NCBI RefSeq assembly: GCF_013403985.1
Contig: NZ_JABFDF010000001.1
Location: forward strand, 744,001-808,000
DNA length: 64,000 nt
Source: Winogradskyella ludwigii
GTDB taxonomy: Bacteria > Bacteroidota > Bacteroidia > Flavobacteriales > Flavobacteriaceae
Reading direction: 5' to 3'
The notes under the pieces were generated by a model, which worked only from the letters and a program-made list of their open reading frames with translations, made no database searches and was not told where the DNA came from. This document shows positions 17,630 to 27,202 of this stretch, in pieces. The translations under genes and the position numbers were made by a program. The first letter of the stretch is position 1; every line of letters starts with the position of its first letter.

Positions 17630-19018
17630 ATGCAATCCATTCAATCTTATATCAACTCTAATAAAGATCGTTTTCTTAGCGAACTTATAGACTTATTAAA
17701 AATACCATCAATTAGTGCAGATTCTGCCTATAAAGGAGATGTTTTAAAAACAGCAGATGTTGTTAAATTAAGTCTAGAAAAAGCAGGCTGCGACCATGTG
17801 GAAATTTGCGAAACAGAAGGGTATCCTATTGTTTATGGCGAAAAAATTATAGATAAAAATTTACCTACAATATTAGTTTATGGTCATTATGATGTGCAAC
17901 CACCAGATCCTTTAGATTTATGGAATTCACCTCCTTTTGAACCTGTTATTAAAAACACAGACATCCATCCTGAAGGCGCCATTTTTGCCAGAGGAGCTTG
18001 TGATGATAAAGGGCAAATGTATATGCACGTTAAAGCGATGGAATACATGACCGCTAATAACGAATTACCTTGTAATGTAAAATTCATGATCGAAGGTGAA
18101 GAGGAAGTTGGTAGCGTTAACCTAGCCAAATTTGTGGCTGCCAATAGAGAGAAATTAACAAATGATGTGATTCTTATCTCAGATACTGGCATGATTGCTA
18201 AAGATGTACCATCTATAACAACTGGCTTAAGAGGTTTAAGTTATGTTGAAGTTGAAGTTACTGGACCAAACAGAGATTTACATTCTGGACTTTATGGAGG
18301 AGCTGTGGCAAACCCTATTAATGTATTAACCAAGATGATTGCGTCGCTTCACGATGAGAATAATCATATTACCATTCCTGGTTTTTATGATAAGGTTGAA
18401 GATCTATCTGATGCCGAACGTGCCGAAATGGCAAAAGCTCCATTTTCACTTGATGCTTATAAAAAATCATTAGATATTGATGCGGTTTACGGTGAAAAAG
18501 GATATTCTACAAACGAGCGCAACTCAATTCGTCCAACATTAGATGTTAACGGAATTTGGGGCGGCTATACAGGCGAAGGAGCAAAAACAGTAATTGCAAG
18601 CAAGGCTTATGCTAAAATTTCGATGCGTTTAGTACCTAACCAAGAATGGGAAGAAATTACAGAATTGTTTAAAACGCATTTTGAAAATATTGCACCAAAA
18701 GGTGTAACAGTAAAAGTAACACCTCATCATGGCGGACAAGGTTATGTAACTCCTATTGACAGTTTAGGTTATAAAGCAGCTTCAAAAGCTTATGAAGAAA
18801 CTTTTGGAAAAACACCAATTCCACAACGTAGTGGAGGAAGTATTCCTATTGTTTCGCTTTTTGAAAAAGAATTAAATAGCAAAACAATTTTAATGGGCTT
18901 TGGTTTAGATAGTGATGCTATTCACTCACCAAATGAGCATTTTGGAGTGTGGAATTACCTAAAAGGTATTGAAACGATTCCTTACTTTTATAAATATTTT
19001 ACCGAATTATCAAAATAA
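17630..19018 (+). CDS. M20 family metallo-dipeptidase
   Basis: A 462-residue cytosolic M20/M25/M40 peptidase of the CNDP-dipeptidase type. The metal-binding elements are visible: VYGHYDVQPPDP (His and Asp), RGACDDKGQMY with the bridging Asp, EGEEEVGS with the general-base Glu, and a C-terminal His in AIHSPNEHFG. The dimerisation lid domain lies between residues ~200 and 380. It removes amino acids from dipeptides. It stands alone between the tRNA and the BlaI gene, with a terminator behind it. The exact peptide substrate cannot be read from sequence. Confidence 0.92.
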   Translation: MQSIQSYINSNKDRFLSELIDLLKIPSISADSAYKGDVLKTADVVKLSLEKAGCDHVEICETEGYPIVYGEKIIDKNLPTILVYGHYDVQPPDPLDLWNSPPFEPVIKNTDIHPEGAIFARGACDDKGQMYMHVKAMEYMTANNELPCNVKFMIEGEEEVGSVNLAKFVAANREKLTNDVILISDTGMIAKDVPSITTGLRGLSYVEVEVTGPNRDLHSGLYGGAVANPINVLTKMIASLHDENNHITIPGFYDKVEDLSDAERAEMAKAPFSLDAYKKSLDIDAVYGEKGYSTNERNSIRPTLDVNGIWGGYTGEGAKTVIASKAYAKISMRLVPNQEWEEITELFKTHFENIAPKGVTVKVTPHHGGQGYVTPIDSLGYKAASKAYEETFGKTPIPQRSGGSIPIVSLFEKELNSKTILMGFGLDSDAIHSPNEHFGVWNYLKGIETIPYFYKYFTELSK

Positions 19019-19050
19019 TTAAGCGACTTAAAAACAGCTTATCCAATTTA

Positions 19051-19088
19051 AAAAAGCCCTGTGATTATTACTAATCATGGGGCTTTTT
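19051..19088 (+). terminator. Rho-independent terminator after the M20 gene
   Basis: AAAAAGCCC and GGGCTTTTT form the base of a longer hairpin (inner arms TGATTA/TAATCA), followed by T residues. It separates the peptidase gene from the BlaI-controlled pair. Confidence 0.88.
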
Positions 19089-19148
19089 GATTTTAAAACA
19101 TCCAATACTAACAACTTACCAAAATTACTTATACACCTAATTCTAACT

Positions 19149-19188
19149 CTACACTTGTAGAATTCATATTTATATTCTACATTTGTAG
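19149..19188. promoter_or_regulatory. Tandem BlaI/MecI-type operators
   Basis: Two near-identical dyads, TCTACACTTGTAGA (around 19149-19160) and TCTACATTTGTAGA (around 19177-19188), lie 28 bases apart and 24 bases before the BlaI-like start. The TACAnnTGTA core is the classic BlaI/MecI site, so the pair very probably represses itself. Confidence 0.85.
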
Positions 19189-19211
19189 AGTTAATTCTAA
19201 AAACGTAGAGC

Positions 19212-19577
19212 ATGCAACTATCCAAAACCGAAGAACAACTAATGCAACACCTCTGGAAGCTGGAAAAAGCTTTTATGAAAGATTTGTTAGATATCTATCC
19301 TGACCCAAAACCTGCAACTACAACCGTTGCAACACTTCTAAAACGTATGATTGGGAAAGGCTTTGTAGATTACAAAACCTTTGGGAAATCTAGAGAATAC
19401 TTCCCGTTGGTTAAAAAAGAAGATTACTTCTCTAAGCATGTAAATGGCCTTATAAAAACATTTTTTAATGATAGCGCCTCACAGTTCGCTTCCTTCTTTA
19501 CGCGTAAAACAGACTTAACAAAAGAAGAATTAGAAGCACTAAAAAAGATCATAGACACAGAAATTAAAAATAAATAA
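19212..19577 (+). CDS. BlaI/MecI-family transcriptional repressor
   Basis: A 121-residue winged-helix repressor (MQLSKTEEQLMQHLW, then TTTVATLLKRMIGKGFV as recognition region) with a C-terminal dimerisation helix. It binds TACAnnTGTA dyads as a dimer and is released when the partner M56 membrane peptidase triggers its cleavage. Two such operators precede it and the M56 partner begins one base after its stop codon. In flavobacteria these pairs often control envelope or copper functions, not beta-lactamases. No beta-lactamase lies nearby here. Confidence 0.93.
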   Translation: MQLSKTEEQLMQHLWKLEKAFMKDLLDIYPDPKPATTTVATLLKRMIGKGFVDYKTFGKSREYFPLVKKEDYFSKHVNGLIKTFFNDSASQFASFFTRKTDLTKEELEALKKIIDTEIKNK

Positions 19578-19578
19578 T

Positions 19579-22470
19579 ATGGAAACATATATATTAAAAT
19601 TTTCGGCATGTTTATTTGTGTTTTGGTTAGTGTATGTGCTCTTTCTAGAACGCCAGAATATGCATCGTTTTAAACGTTTTTATTTATTAGGAGCTTTGGC
19701 TTTGGCTTTAGTAATTCCCACGTTAACCATTATAGAATATATAGAACCTGTAGTTACCACTTTTGAAACTGCTTCAGTCTATTTCCCTAATGAATTAGAT
19801 TTAAACGACGCACCTATTGAAGCTCCGTTTTTCAATCTAGAAACTATCCTTTGGCTTATTTATGGATTAGGAGTGTTATTATTCTCTTCGAGGTTTGTAA
19901 TTAACCTCACAAAAATGCAAAGACGTATTTCAAAGAATGAAAACATTAGTAAACGTTCATTCGTCTATGTGTTATTAGAAGCAAATCTAATTCCGCATTC
20001 TTTTTTTAGATATATCTTTTTTAATAAAGTGCGATACGAATCACATCATATTCCAAAAGAAGTTATGCTACATGAAGAAACTCATGCAAAACAATTACAT
20101 AGCTTGGATGTAATAATTCTAGAGTTACTTCAAATTGCATTTTGGTTTCATCCATTGGTATATATTTTAAAACATCATGTAAAACTTAATCACGAATTCT
20201 TAGCAGATCAAGCTGTTTTACAACAAGGTTCTGATGCAAAAACCTATCAGACTATATTATTACAATTTTCATCAAACACTCAAGACTATCAATTGTCGAG
20301 TGCCATCAATTATTCATCAATCAAAAAACGATTTACAGTTATGAAAACACAAACATCTAAAACCAGAATTTGGCTTAGTACGTTACTCCTATTGCCAATT
20401 ATTGCCATTCTTTTTTACAATTTTGCTGAACGTGTAGAAGTTGAAAAAAAAGCAACAACAATCATTAAGCTAGAGAAAAATGATGTGGAATCATATTTGC
20501 AAAAATATAACACTTATGAATTACTTAGAACAGCAGAACCACATTACATCTACAAATCGAAAGAGGAGCAAAAAGAATTAGATGATTTATTTTCAGATTT
20601 AGGAGGTCTATATTTTAGAATGTCTAAAGAAAATAAAGCTAAAGTTAAAAGACCTATTTCAGCAATTAAACCCTATGTTCAAATAACTTTAAAAGGAAAA
20701 ACATATTTCAAAAAATATAGTGAATTAGCCGCTGAAGAGCTAGCTACTTTACCTCCTCCTCCACCAGCTCCTTCAACTAATCAAAACAACAATTATAATT
20801 TTCAAGAAAAACCAATCATGATAATTCTAGTTAATAGAAAAGGACAACTATTAGTAGATGATGAGTTAGGATCAATGGAGAGTATTGAAAAACAACTAAA
20901 AACATTAACGAAGTCTTTTGATAAGTCTAGAGCAGTTTATCTTAAATACGATGAAACTGAAGATTCTTATAAAGTCATCAAAGAAGTTAAATCTTTAATT
21001 AAAAAGTATGACTTTAAAATGATTCAAGCCGATGCATCTCAAATAGCACCACCTCCACCTCCTGCTAAACAACAAAAATCTAAAGGAGGTCCAAACTTAG
21101 GAGATACAGAGAGTATATACAATCCTTCCTTTTTAGAGTTTATTATAGAGATGGAAAACGAAGGTGCCTCTTTCTATTTAAATGATAAAAAAATATCCAC
21201 AGCGAAAGCGAAATCTATTGCAGCAAATAATAAAGGTAAGAGTATAGATATCCTAACACAATTAGACGATAATGGAAAGTATGATGTAAAACTATCTAAT
21301 CGCCAAAACAACGTATCACCTGATAAAGAAGTAGGCGAAGACAAAGAAACCCAAGAAAAACCAACAACAAAGGAAGTGGCAGAATACAATGCTTGGGCTA
21401 AGAAAACAAATACCGCTATCGAAAAGGCAGACGCTAACCCAAAGGAGAATACTTATCCTATAGTTAAGTACAAGGATGTCGAAAAACACAAACGTATTTA
21501 TAATTCTATGACAACGGAACAGAATAAAAATGCTGAACCATTTCCTAATTTTCCGCCTCCGCCTCCACCAGCAACAGAAAATGCTAAATTTGGTCCAATT
21601 GAAATAAATGGAGCCACTTATTACTATACGCATCAAAACGGAAAAACAACCTATTATGATCGTTATGGAAAAATGGTAGATATTAATAAAATTCCACCTC
21701 CGCCACCAATACCTAATGATGCGACTCCAGAACAAAAAGCTAAAATTCAGAAAGCTACAGATGCTTATATGAAAGCCAATCCTGATAAAGTAGGGACAGC
21801 AAAATCAACAGACGGCGAGATTTTTGAAGTTATAGAAATACCAGAGGACTTACAGGGTAGTGTAGACATCAATGGCGAAACGTTCTATTATACTACCAGT
21901 CATGGTAAAACAACTTACTTTAATCGCTATGGTAAAGAAGTTAAAATGGATAATTTACCTCCAGTACAATCTAAAAACCCTTCATTCTTAGAATACATTG
22001 AAGATATGGAAAAGCAAGGTGCTACCTTTTACTTAGACAACAAAAAAATCACCGCAAAGGAGGCCAAATCAATTGCTATAAACAGTAAAGGCAAAAGCAC
22101 AGAGATGCTCTCTCAATTAGATGAAAGTGGTAAATATGTTGTGAAGCTATCTAGTCCAAAAGAAAAGAAAGCACAAGAAAGCATCTTTCCTATGGTTAAT
22201 GGTAAAACTATTAAAACAGGAGAATTAACCATGACTTTAGGTGAAATTAAAAACTTACAACTTACGCTACTAAATAACAAAATAATCAATTTTAAACTTA
22301 AAATCCCTGGCATAAAAACAGAACTCGTAAAAGGAAATACGATTACTAAAACGACCTTAAAAAATCTTCTTTCAGCAAAAACAGGAGATTATATTACACT
22401 ATTTGATATTAAAGATGATAAGGGTTCAAAATTTTTACCGATTGCGATTGAAATAATAGAAAATCCTTAA
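19579..22470 (+). CDS. BlaR1/MecR1-like M56 membrane metallopeptidase with repeated C-terminal region
   Basis: A 963-residue protein. Residues 1-300 match BlaR1-type M56 peptidases: four hydrophobic segments (about 5-24, 34-52, 88-108 and 267-283), the zinc motif HEETH (165-169) and a second metal ligand in NHEFLAD. In place of a penicillin-sensor domain, the exported part contains proline-rich linkers (PPPPPPAPS, PPPPPPP) and two pairs of repeats. One repeat starts NPSFLE(F/Y)I and contains FYL.(D/N)KKI; the other is INGATYYYT..GKTTYYDRYGK and its copy. It likely senses an envelope signal and cleaves the BlaI-like repressor encoded directly upstream. The signal is unknown. Confidence 0.88.
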   Translation: METYILKFSACLFVFWLVYVLFLERQNMHRFKRFYLLGALALALVIPTLTIIEYIEPVVTTFETASVYFPNELDLNDAPIEAPFFNLETILWLIYGLGVLLFSSRFVINLTKMQRRISKNENISKRSFVYVLLEANLIPHSFFRYIFFNKVRYESHHIPKEVMLHEETHAKQLHSLDVIILELLQIAFWFHPLVYILKHHVKLNHEFLADQAVLQQGSDAKTYQTILLQFSSNTQDYQLSSAINYSSIKKRFTVMKTQTSKTRIWLSTLLLLPIIAILFYNFAERVEVEKKATTIIKLEKNDVESYLQKYNTYELLRTAEPHYIYKSKEEQKELDDLFSDLGGLYFRMSKENKAKVKRPISAIKPYVQITLKGKTYFKKYSELAAEELATLPPPPPAPSTNQNNNYNFQEKPIMIILVNRKGQLLVDDELGSMESIEKQLKTLTKSFDKSRAVYLKYDETEDSYKVIKEVKSLIKKYDFKMIQADASQIAPPPPPAKQQKSKGGPNLGDTESIYNPSFLEFIIEMENEGASFYLNDKKISTAKAKSIAANNKGKSIDILTQLDDNGKYDVKLSNRQNNVSPDKEVGEDKETQEKPTTKEVAEYNAWAKKTNTAIEKADANPKENTYPIVKYKDVEKHKRIYNSMTTEQNKNAEPFPNFPPPPPPATENAKFGPIEINGATYYYTHQNGKTTYYDRYGKMVDINKIPPPPPIPNDATPEQKAKIQKATDAYMKANPDKVGTAKSTDGEIFEVIEIPEDLQGSVDINGETFYYTTSHGKTTYFNRYGKEVKMDNLPPVQSKNPSFLEYIEDMEKQGATFYLDNKKITAKEAKSIAINSKGKSTEMLSQLDESGKYVVKLSSPKEKKAQESIFPMVNGKTIKTGELTMTLGEIKNLQLTLLNNKIINFKLKIPGIKTELVKGNTITKTTLKNLLSAKTGDYITLFDIKDDKGSKFLPIAIEIIENP

Positions 22471-22490
22471 CTGTACGATCAAATAAATAA

Positions 22491-22518
22491 AAAAACCTCG
22501 AAATATTTCGAGGTTTTT
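22491..22518. terminator. Bidirectional terminator
   Basis: AAAAACCTCGAAA pairs with TTTCGAGGTTTTT. It lies between the convergent M56 gene (plus) and TIGR03032 gene (minus) and can serve both. Confidence 0.9.
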
Positions 22519-22546
22519 AGTTTATCTATATTAACATTTATTCGCA

Positions 22547-23614
22547 TTATCCAACCCAGTAACAGCTATCTTCTGCAAGTATAGCTTGCCTATGCGTTTC
22601 AGTAAAATTGTTTAAAATATTAGGACGTAAAAAATCCGGTAGAATCTCTAAATCGTAAATCTCGTCTACGGATGTTTTGTATTTTAATAGTCCTTGATAA
22701 CTCTTAGTTGGTAAATGCACAATAGCAACACCTGCATAATTAGATAATTTTGCTACATCTAAGTGTGCAAAACTAGATGAGTTTTGACGCAACTTACTGA
22801 GACCAATAAATAAATAATCTTTATAAAAAGACATACCTCTAACAAAGCCTTTTAAATTAATAACCTCTGTATACGATTTATTTTTAACATCAACCTCAAC
22901 CAATTGGCCAGTCGCAGATAATAGTAAATACAGTTTTCCGTTTATAAATCTTGGTGTATGAGGCATGCCTAAACCAGATAGAATAATTTCATTGGTTTCT
23001 ACGTCTATTAATACACCTGTTTTTGTTAGGTCTTTCTTCCAACTCATAGCTGTATTTCCAGTATTAAAAGCCGTAACATACTTTGGCTTACCATCCTTCA
23101 TAGCCATACCGTTTAGATGACATCTGTCTTCAGGTTTTAATTCAGTTATAAAATCAGGTTTCCAATACGACTTAAAATTATAATCATTATCAAAAGTAGA
23201 AATACAAGAAAATAAGGTATTTATTGCATAAAGCTTGTTATCTGTGCCATACGATAAATCGTGCAAATCTAATTTCCCAGTATAATTTGTACTCATTGGA
23301 AAGTACATATTAGAATACGTATTGGGTTTCTTAGGATAGTTCTTTGCTAGAGTTACCGCGTTTTTAAACTGAATAACTTCATTTTGACAGGCTATAGCTA
23401 ATTTCTCATAATTATCTGTAAAAGTAATACCCATTGGCCTATTAAAATTCCTAGCCAATTGTGTTATTTTATCTTCATTTAAAGGAGATAGTGTTACAAT
23501 TTTACCAGCTTGAAATGTAGAAAGGACAATACTGCATTGTAACTTAAATAAAAGCTCAGGAACTTGAGGCGTATGTTCTAATTGAAACGGTGAGATAGGT
23601 TGTTCTGAATTCAT
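22547..23614 (-). CDS. TIGR03032 family protein
   Basis: About 355 residues from the ATG at 23614 (MNSEQPISPFQ); a TTG at 23635 could add seven residues. The sequence has the repeated beta-strand pattern and the LSTFQAGKI, NRPMGI and HLNGMAM motifs of the TIGR03032 family, which probably folds as a beta-propeller. No signal peptide is present. The family has been noted beside TPR and calcium-binding surface proteins, but its reaction is unknown to me. Here it stands next to an FG-GAP T9SS protein on the same strand, with a terminator between them, so co-transcription is not shown. Confidence 0.8.
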   Translation of the reverse strand: MNSEQPISPFQLEHTPQVPELLFKLQCSIVLSTFQAGKIVTLSPLNEDKITQLARNFNRPMGITFTDNYEKLAIACQNEVIQFKNAVTLAKNYPKKPNTYSNMYFPMSTNYTGKLDLHDLSYGTDNKLYAINTLFSCISTFDNDYNFKSYWKPDFITELKPEDRCHLNGMAMKDGKPKYVTAFNTGNTAMSWKKDLTKTGVLIDVETNEIILSGLGMPHTPRFINGKLYLLLSATGQLVEVDVKNKSYTEVINLKGFVRGMSFYKDYLFIGLSKLRQNSSSFAHLDVAKLSNYAGVAIVHLPTKSYQGLLKYKTSVDEIYDLEILPDFLRPNILNNFTETHRQAILAEDSCYWVG

Positions 23615-23633
23615 TCTTTTTAAATATTGAAAC

Positions 23634-23668
23634 AAAAAAAAGAAGCTACTCCTAATTAGAGTAGCATC
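23634..23668 (-). terminator. Terminator after the FG-GAP protein gene
   Basis: On the minus strand GCTACTC pairs with GAGTAGC and is followed by a run of eight or nine T (23634-23641). It lies just past the stop of the FG-GAP gene. Confidence 0.8.
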
Positions 23669-23690
23669 TTATAAAAGTTAAAAATAAAAA

Positions 23691-25046
23691 TTAATTTTTT
23701 ATTATTTTTCTTGTCGTTGTTCTGTTGTTATTATCATAGATTTTAATGTGATAAATACCCGAAGCCAAACTAGAAATATTAACTTCATTTGCAGTAGCTA
23801 ATTGTATGTCTATTTGTTTACCTGAAATATCAAATAACGCTACCTTACTAATTTCAATGCTTGTTTCAATAGTAAAAACATCTTTTACTGGATTAGGGAA
23901 TACGTGCAATAATTCTTGACTGTCAAATTCTGAGATACTTAAATTAGAACTAACCCCTTTAAAGAACGTTACAGTGCCTGTACCTTCACCTACTATTAAA
24001 TCATCTACACCATCCTTGTCTAAATCCACTACTGCTACTGTAGCAAGACCTGCTACAATTTCTGATCCAGCAGCTTCTAAATGAACACCAGAATTAAATA
24101 CCATAGAATTCCCGGCTCCTGCTGTATTCTCATAGAACGAAACATATCCTGCATTTTCACCTACTATTAAATCTAAGTCACCATCCTCATCTAAATCACC
24201 AAAAGTTGGAGAAAAATAACCATTAGATGCACCATTAATATCAACACCACCAGCTTGAACATTTGTACTTGATGCAAAAACCATAGAATTACCTACTCCT
24301 GCTGTATTTTCAAAATATAAAATACTACCATCGTGTGTACCAACAATTAAATCTAAATCACCATCACCATCAAAATCTACAAAATCAGGTTTTGCTTCGT
24401 TACCAGCACTAATGGCTGTTCCGTTGGCCAATAGAGAAGAATCTAAAGCAAAATCATTATTCCCATCATTAAGAAAAACTTCTATTCCACCACCATAGAC
24501 TCCAACTAAAAGATCTAAATCACCATCGGCATCAAAATCTGCAAACGCTGGCGAACTATAATCAAAAAACGCTGAACTTACTTGATCTATTAGATTTGTC
24601 GACGCTCCAAATTCCATAGTATTTGTATCAAACTCTCCAAAGTTTTCAACTATAATTGAACCGTATCCGAATTGACCTAAGTATAATTCAAAATCCGTAT
24701 CATTATCTAAATCTGCAAAAATTGGGTTAGCTGCACCAGCACTAATAGCTGATCCATTTGATTCTAAAGCAACACCTGCCTCAAATGTATTTAATGTCTG
24801 TCCGGACATCTCGTTTGACATTGATAAAAAACCCAACATCGCAAAACTTGGATAGACCCATCGTCTCCATTCAGAGAATGTAAGATGCGACTTCAAGACT
24901 TTATAAAATCTATTTAATTTATGTAATAAATTAGTTTTAGTTTTTGATGCTAAATCGTCCCAAGTACCTTCTTCTTTAAAGGTTTCAATTTGCTTAAGTA
25001 AAGTTCGGAATTGACGTTTTTTCCTAATGAATAGTTGTTTTTTCAT
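23691..25046 (-). CDS. FG-GAP/VCBS-repeat surface protein with T9SS sorting domain
   Basis: A 451-residue protein with about five FG-GAP-type repeats (each with F.D.DGDLDL.VG, calcium-binding loops) predicted to form a beta-propeller at about residues 95-365. A type A T9SS sorting domain follows (LLHVFPNPVKDVF to TTRKIIKN). The N-terminus is odd: about 65 charged residues come before a weak hydrophobic stretch (YPSFAMLGFLSMSNEMSGQ), a much longer N-region than a normal signal peptide. Either an extended signal peptide is used or translation starts at an internal site that I cannot identify. It is probably a secreted adhesive or calcium-binding protein. Confidence 0.85.
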   Translation of the reverse strand: MKKQLFIRKKRQFRTLLKQIETFKEEGTWDDLASKTKTNLLHKLNRFYKVLKSHLTFSEWRRWVYPSFAMLGFLSMSNEMSGQTLNTFEAGVALESNGSAISAGAANPIFADLDNDTDFELYLGQFGYGSIIVENFGEFDTNTMEFGASTNLIDQVSSAFFDYSSPAFADFDADGDLDLLVGVYGGGIEVFLNDGNNDFALDSSLLANGTAISAGNEAKPDFVDFDGDGDLDLIVGTHDGSILYFENTAGVGNSMVFASSTNVQAGGVDINGASNGYFSPTFGDLDEDGDLDLIVGENAGYVSFYENTAGAGNSMVFNSGVHLEAAGSEIVAGLATVAVVDLDKDGVDDLIVGEGTGTVTFFKGVSSNLSISEFDSQELLHVFPNPVKDVFTIETSIEISKVALFDISGKQIDIQLATANEVNISSLASGIYHIKIYDNNNRTTTRKIIKN

Positions 25047-25215
25047 CTATTGTATTTTATGATTGATTATAAGATTGTCTTTAGTTAAAGTTTATTAATA
25101 AATCATCAATAACACGTGCTACATGATGACAAATTTTCACCCAAATTAGTATTTTATTGTAACAAATAGAAACTTTTAGCGTTCTAATAGGTAATCAATC
25201 AAAAAACAATCACTT

Positions 25216-26316
25216 ATGTTAAAGCAATTCTTCATCCTTTGCTCTGGCGCCGACACCGACATTTTAAACGACTGCTCCATTGGAGAACAGAATAAATATG
25301 CAGGTATTGGAGCCACCGTTTTCTTTACCGCTGTTATGGCAACTATTGCAGCTAGTTATGCACTTTTCACCGTATTTGATAATCTCTATGCCTCAATTTT
25401 ATTTGGCTTAATTTGGGGTTTACTTATTTTTAATCTAGACCGTTATATTGTATCAACCATAAAAAAAAGAGATCATGTTCTCAACGAAATTCTTCAAGCC
25501 ACACCAAGGCTTATTCTCGCCCTGATTATTGCAATCGTGATTTCAAAGCCTTTAGAATTAAAGATTTTTGAAAAGGAAATTAATCAAGTGTTATTAGAGC
25601 AAAAAAATGACCTCACCTTAGCGAATCAAAATCAAATTGCAGAACAGTTTAATCCTAAAATTGCTGAATTAGAAAATGAGATTTCAGGATTACAATCTCA
25701 AATAGAAACTAAAGAGACAGAGGTAAATGCCTTATACGATACTTATATTTCGGAAGCCGAAGGTACAGCAGGTTCTAAGCTTCTAGGAAAGGGACCTGTT
25801 TATAAAGAAAAACGTGACAAGCACGATGCTGGTTTGACCGACTTACAACAGTTAAAAACCGATAATAAAGTTAAAATTGAAGCGATTGAAGCACAAATAG
25901 CAAATCTTCAAGGCGATTATGCAGCTAACGTTGAAACATCCCAACCTATAATTGATAATTTTGATGGTTTAATGGCTCGCATTACCGCTTTAGGCGAGTT
26001 ACCTTGGTTACCTTCATTCTTTATTTTCTTATTGTTTTTAGCCATTGAAACCTCTCCTATAATTGCAAAACTATTAGCACCAAAAGGTGAATTTGATTAC
26101 CGACTACAAGATCAAGAAACAGCGATTGAAACTTGGACGATGCAAAAGGTTGCTGAGCGAAAATTATTATTAACAACTGATAACGCTATTAATAATAAAG
26201 TTTATAATGACATTGCAGACGAAGAAGATGCCATAAATTATAAACGAAAGCTCGCAAGAACCCTAATGCAAAATCAGGCAGATGCATTTTTAAAACAACA
26301 AAAAGGGATTCTTTAG
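25216..26316 (+). CDS. DUF4407 membrane protein
   Basis: A 366-residue inner-membrane protein with the DUF4407 pattern. An N-terminal FFILCSGADTDIL segment is followed by two closely spaced membrane segments (about 33-75), NLDRYIV, a third segment (about 95-112), a long coiled-coil of about 110 residues, then a fourth membrane segment (FFIFLLFLAIETSPII) and a cytoplasmic tail. The family is common in Bacteroidota and its function is unknown. It has its own upstream region and no clear operon partner, though the DUF4440-like gene follows after 45 bases on the same strand. Confidence 0.88.
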   Translation: MLKQFFILCSGADTDILNDCSIGEQNKYAGIGATVFFTAVMATIAASYALFTVFDNLYASILFGLIWGLLIFNLDRYIVSTIKKRDHVLNEILQATPRLILALIIAIVISKPLELKIFEKEINQVLLEQKNDLTLANQNQIAEQFNPKIAELENEISGLQSQIETKETEVNALYDTYISEAEGTAGSKLLGKGPVYKEKRDKHDAGLTDLQQLKTDNKVKIEAIEAQIANLQGDYAANVETSQPIIDNFDGLMARITALGELPWLPSFFIFLLFLAIETSPIIAKLLAPKGEFDYRLQDQETAIETWTMQKVAERKLLLTTDNAINNKVYNDIADEEDAINYKRKLARTLMQNQADAFLKQQKGIL

Positions 26317-26361
26317 AAAATTAGTTGGTATTTTTAGATTGAAAATAAAATTCGCGATCTT

Positions 26362-26832
26362 ATGAAATACATATTCTCAATTGCAATAGCATTATTATGC
26401 TTTAATTGCATAAGTATTAAAGCAGATGTTACAACTACAGATACAATAGAAAAAAGCGATACTAAAGAACTCGCAGAAGCTGGAATTCGCCTTGTTATGG
26501 AAGCGCAAGAAATCGCATGGAACAATCACGATTTAGAAGGTTTTATGCAAGGTTATTGGAAAAGCGATTCTCTAAAATTTTATGGAAGTAATGGATTAAC
26601 CAAAGGTTGGAACCAAACTTTGGCCAATTACAAAAAAGGCTACCCAACGAAAGCTGAGAGCGGAACTCTAAAATTTGTGATTAATGATATTTCAAAAATC
26701 GAAGGTGATAATTATTGGGTTATGGGTGAATATCACCTAAAACGCGATGTAGGTGATGCCAATGGCCCTTTCTTAATTATCTTTAAAAAGATTAATGGCG
26801 ATTGGAAAATTGTAGCAGATATGTCTTGTTAA
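26362..26832 (+). CDS. DUF4440/SnoaL-like (NTF2 fold) exported protein
   Basis: A 156-residue protein. The N-terminus (IALLCFNCISIKA) reads as a lipoprotein signal with Cys at about residue 16. The remainder is one NTF2-like domain of the DUF4440/SnoaL_3 type: AQEIAWNNHDLEGFMQGYW, DSLKFYG and a closing FLIIFKKINGDWKIVADMS strand pair. No catalytic residues can be assigned. It follows the DUF4407 gene closely and may share its transcript. Confidence 0.82.
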   Translation: MKYIFSIAIALLCFNCISIKADVTTTDTIEKSDTKELAEAGIRLVMEAQEIAWNNHDLEGFMQGYWKSDSLKFYGSNGLTKGWNQTLANYKKGYPTKAESGTLKFVINDISKIEGDNYWVMGEYHLKRDVGDANGPFLIIFKKINGDWKIVADMSC

Positions 26833-26875
26833 TTTTACCCACTATAATAAACTCTACTCTATAATTCTCTTTTCA

Positions 26876-27202
26876 TTAAGCCGCCTCAGTAACTTTTTTT
26901 GCCATGCCTTTGTGTCTTAATTTTCGTCTTGTTTCTTCAGTTTTAAAATGATGAAATAATTCTTTGCAACCAAAACCAATTATTGATAATCGTTTTGATT
27001 TTGAAATAGCCTCATTATGTAATTTTGCTAATGCCATTACACCTGTTCTATCTACATTTGTAATTTGCTCGATATCTAAAAAAACATCATCAAACTTCTC
27101 AAAAATATTAGAAAAGTGAGCGTTAAAGATTTTGAGGTTCACCTTGTTCAATGTGCCTTTAACCTTAAAACGGTTGTTGTAGTTTGTTATTTGTAAATCC
27201 AT
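26876..27202 (-). CDS. STAS-domain (anti-anti-sigma-like) protein
   Basis: A 108-residue single STAS domain. The usual phosphorylation loop is present as TNVDRTGVMAL, with Thr at the place usually held by Ser. No anti-sigma kinase or SpoIIE-type phosphatase lies next to it. The following 440 bases (27203-27642) hold a terminator-like hairpin at 27542-27587 and no gene. A role in partner switching or as a subunit of a larger sensory complex is possible; the partner is not in view. Confidence 0.8.
   Translation of the reverse strand: MDLQITNYNNRFKVKGTLNKVNLKIFNAHFSNIFEKFDDVFLDIEQITNVDRTGVMALAKLHNEAISKSKRLSIIGFGCKELFHHFKTEETRRKLRHKGMAKKVTEAA

Noticed and set aside
19957..19965. TCATTCGTC, identical to the operator d core on the opposite strand
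   Set aside because: It lies inside the M56 peptidase coding sequence (Ser-Phe-Val codons), with no promoter element at the regulon spacing. I treat it as a chance match.
21316..21735. 139-codon frame on the minus strand within the M56 gene
   Set aside because: It is antisense to the proline-rich repeats; its Trp/Arg/Phe-rich composition is what the complement of Pro and Asn codons gives.
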